Assembly: GCA_002420305.1 (NCBI GenBank)
Contig: DIHT01000092.1
Span: 13,653 to 20,532 of the forward strand
Direction of reading: 5' to 3'
DNA from: Akkermansiaceae bacterium UBA5689
GTDB lineage: Bacteria > Verrucomicrobiota > Verrucomicrobiia > Verrucomicrobiales > Akkermansiaceae
Length of the DNA: 6,880 bases
Shown: piece by piece, positions 6,031 to 6,880 of the stretch
Numbering within the stretch: the first letter of the stretch is position 1
Layout: each line of letters starts with the position of its first letter
Position numbers and translations under genes: made by a program
The notes under the pieces: generated by a model
The model's database searches: none
What the model saw: only the letters and a program-made list of their open reading frames with translations
Told to the model about the DNA's origin: nothing

Positions 6031-6765
6031 TCAATCAGACCTGTCTCTGCCTCCTGAATCTAAGGCTCTCTCTCCAGACAATTTCGACACCAGGTCGAGA
6101 ATGACTCCAGATTCCTCCAGTGATCGTAACGCCAGAGTGGGATTGTGCTCGGACAGCTCTTCTAACGCGTAGGCACCTGTCGCCACCGCAACGGTAGAGG
6201 CCCCTATCACCCGGCCACAGGAGATATCACGCGGAGTGTCCCCGATAACAACGGATGCCATGGGGTTAAACCTGCGTTGATGCACCCTCTCCGCTTCAGC
6301 AAGGGCTTCAGGGCCGAGCTTATCTCGCTCTGGGTGCTCATCTCCAAAGGCTCCAAAGGAAAAGTACTGATCCAATCCGAATCTTTCCAACTTGATCCAA
6401 GCGCCAGCCTCTAGATTCCCCGTGAGCAAGCCCATGACAACGCCTTCCTTTTTCAAGGTATTCAGGAGCTCACGGACACCTGAGAGAATTCCTACCTCTG
6501 GACTCACTTTCTGAAACTGCTCACGCAGTCGAATCAGATAGGCTTCGTAAAGCTGGGCTATATTGCCTGGACTGACCTCTGCGCCCACCGCTGGTAGAAG
6601 CTTTTGTGCTAGAGCTGCATCAGTAGTCCCTCGAACATCAAGCTCAGGCACTACAATCTCGTCACCATACAGATCCTGAACTGCCAGACGAATCGCCCCT
6701 ACCCCTGCACCACCAGCATCGATCAGAGTCCCATCAATATCAAAAAGAAGCAGGCATTCATCCAT
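6031..6765 (-). CDS. HAD-superfamily hydrolase, phosphoglycolate-phosphatase-like
   Basis: Cytoplasmic Mg-dependent phosphatase of the haloacid dehalogenase superfamily, 244 aa. Motif I is FDIDGTLI (8-15; nucleophile Asp9, acid/base Asp11). Motif II is LLTGN (113-117, Thr115). Motif IV is VIGDTPRD (173-180, Asp176 and Asp180). A helical C1-type cap occupies roughly residues 17-90 (contains RGTTDAALAQ, 45-54). Motif III lysine is most likely Lys149 in the segment GDEHPERDKLGPEAL (141-155). The pattern is that of the Gph group (COG0546-like), which includes phosphoglycolate phosphatases and related small-phosphate-ester hydrolases; the substrate cannot be read from the sequence. The start is fixed by MDECLLLFDIDGTL, with only a weak GAAGAG directly before the ATG. 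It follows the acidic-tail gene by 27 bp and precedes the ATE-family gene by 18 bp on the same strand. The C-terminal 20 residues are charged and probably disordered. Stop is TGA. Confidence 0.92.
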   Translation of the reverse strand: MDECLLLFDIDGTLIDAGGAGVGAIRLAVQDLYGDEIVVPELDVRGTTDAALAQKLLPAVGAEVSPGNIAQLYEAYLIRLREQFQKVSPEVGILSGVRELLNTLKKEGVVMGLLTGNLEAGAWIKLERFGLDQYFSFGAFGDEHPERDKLGPEALAEAERVHQRRFNPMASVVIGDTPRDISCGRVIGASTVAVATGAYALEELSEHNPTLALRSLEESGVILDLVSKLSGERALDSGGRDRSD

Positions 6766-6792
6766 CTCTTCAAAAAAGCGCAGGACTAAATC

Positions 6793-6880
6793 CTATTTCG
6801 GATCACCTTCCTCCACACCTGAATCGCCATTTTCTTCGCCTTCAGAATCCTTCTCTTCTTCCCCATCAAGGTCTTCCCCA
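6793..6880 (-). CDS. Unidentified protein, acidic C-terminal tail (5' part outside window)
   Basis: On the minus strand a frame open from the window edge ends in TAG at 6795-6793. It encodes 28 residues beginning GEDLDGEEEKDSEGEE and ending DSGVEEGDPK, strongly enriched in Glu, Asp and Gly. A tail of this kind is found on many large proteins, including DNA gyrase subunit A in some lineages, RNA-binding proteins and chaperones, so no identity can be given. The stop lies 27 bp before the HAD start on the same strand, so the gene is probably upstream in the same operon. The even acidic composition and terminal stop support real coding, but the fragment is very short. Confidence 0.6.
   Translation of the reverse strand, partial: GEDLDGEEEKDSEGEENGDSGVEEGDPK

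Noticed and set aside
1..6880. Mobile element, CRISPR array, tRNA/rRNA or defence island
   Set aside because: No transposase, integrase, repeat-spacer pattern, cloverleaf sequence or defence-type gene is visible; nearly all bases are accounted for by housekeeping-type genes.

Overview
The window looks like an ordinary chromosomal stretch from a Gram-negative-type bacterium. The mixture is a prolipoprotein diacylglyceryl transferase, a LysM protein, a class-I (AroFGH-type) DAHP synthase, a putative Tat-exported 5'-nucleotidase and an ATE-family aminoacyl-tRNA–protein transferase. This, the enlarged Lgt head domain and the scarcity of Shine-Dalgarno sites suggest Verrucomicrobiota (Opitutae-like) to me. 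That placement is a moderate-confidence inference, not something the sequence proves.

Layout. Positions 1-174 (+) are the last 57 codons of a LysM protein. It converges, across a 14-bp gap, on a minus-strand pair: an M42 metallo-aminopeptidase (start near 2361) followed 49 bp later by lgt (1235-189). The M42 gene is divergent from a DAHP synthase (2541-3590, +), and the 179-bp gap between them should hold both promoters. The DAHP synthase again converges across 14 bp on a second minus-strand run. In order of transcription that run is: the acidic C-terminus of an unidentified gene (6880-6793), a HAD phosphatase (6765-6031), an ATE/Bpt-like aminoacyl transferase (6012-5305) and a Tat-type UshA-like 5'-nucleotidase (5245-3605). 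Spacings of 27, 18 and 59 bp make it a plausible operon. No stretch of more than 300 bp lacks a gene.

How the genes relate. Lgt and the LysM protein belong to envelope biogenesis, and DAHP synthase is the entry point of the shikimate pathway. The HAD phosphatase and the 5'-nucleotidase are both phosphate-ester hydrolases, one cytoplasmic and one exported. The transferase would act in protein N-end modification if it is active. I see no mobile element, CRISPR array, RNA gene or convincing new multi-gene system. The best candidate for something under-described is the ATE-family protein, which has lost most of the cysteine metal/cluster motif typical of the family. Smaller points are the enlarged Lgt head domain, a tyrosine-type residue in the DAHP synthase effector site, and an anti-Shine-Dalgarno-like motif just upstream of the nucleotidase start.
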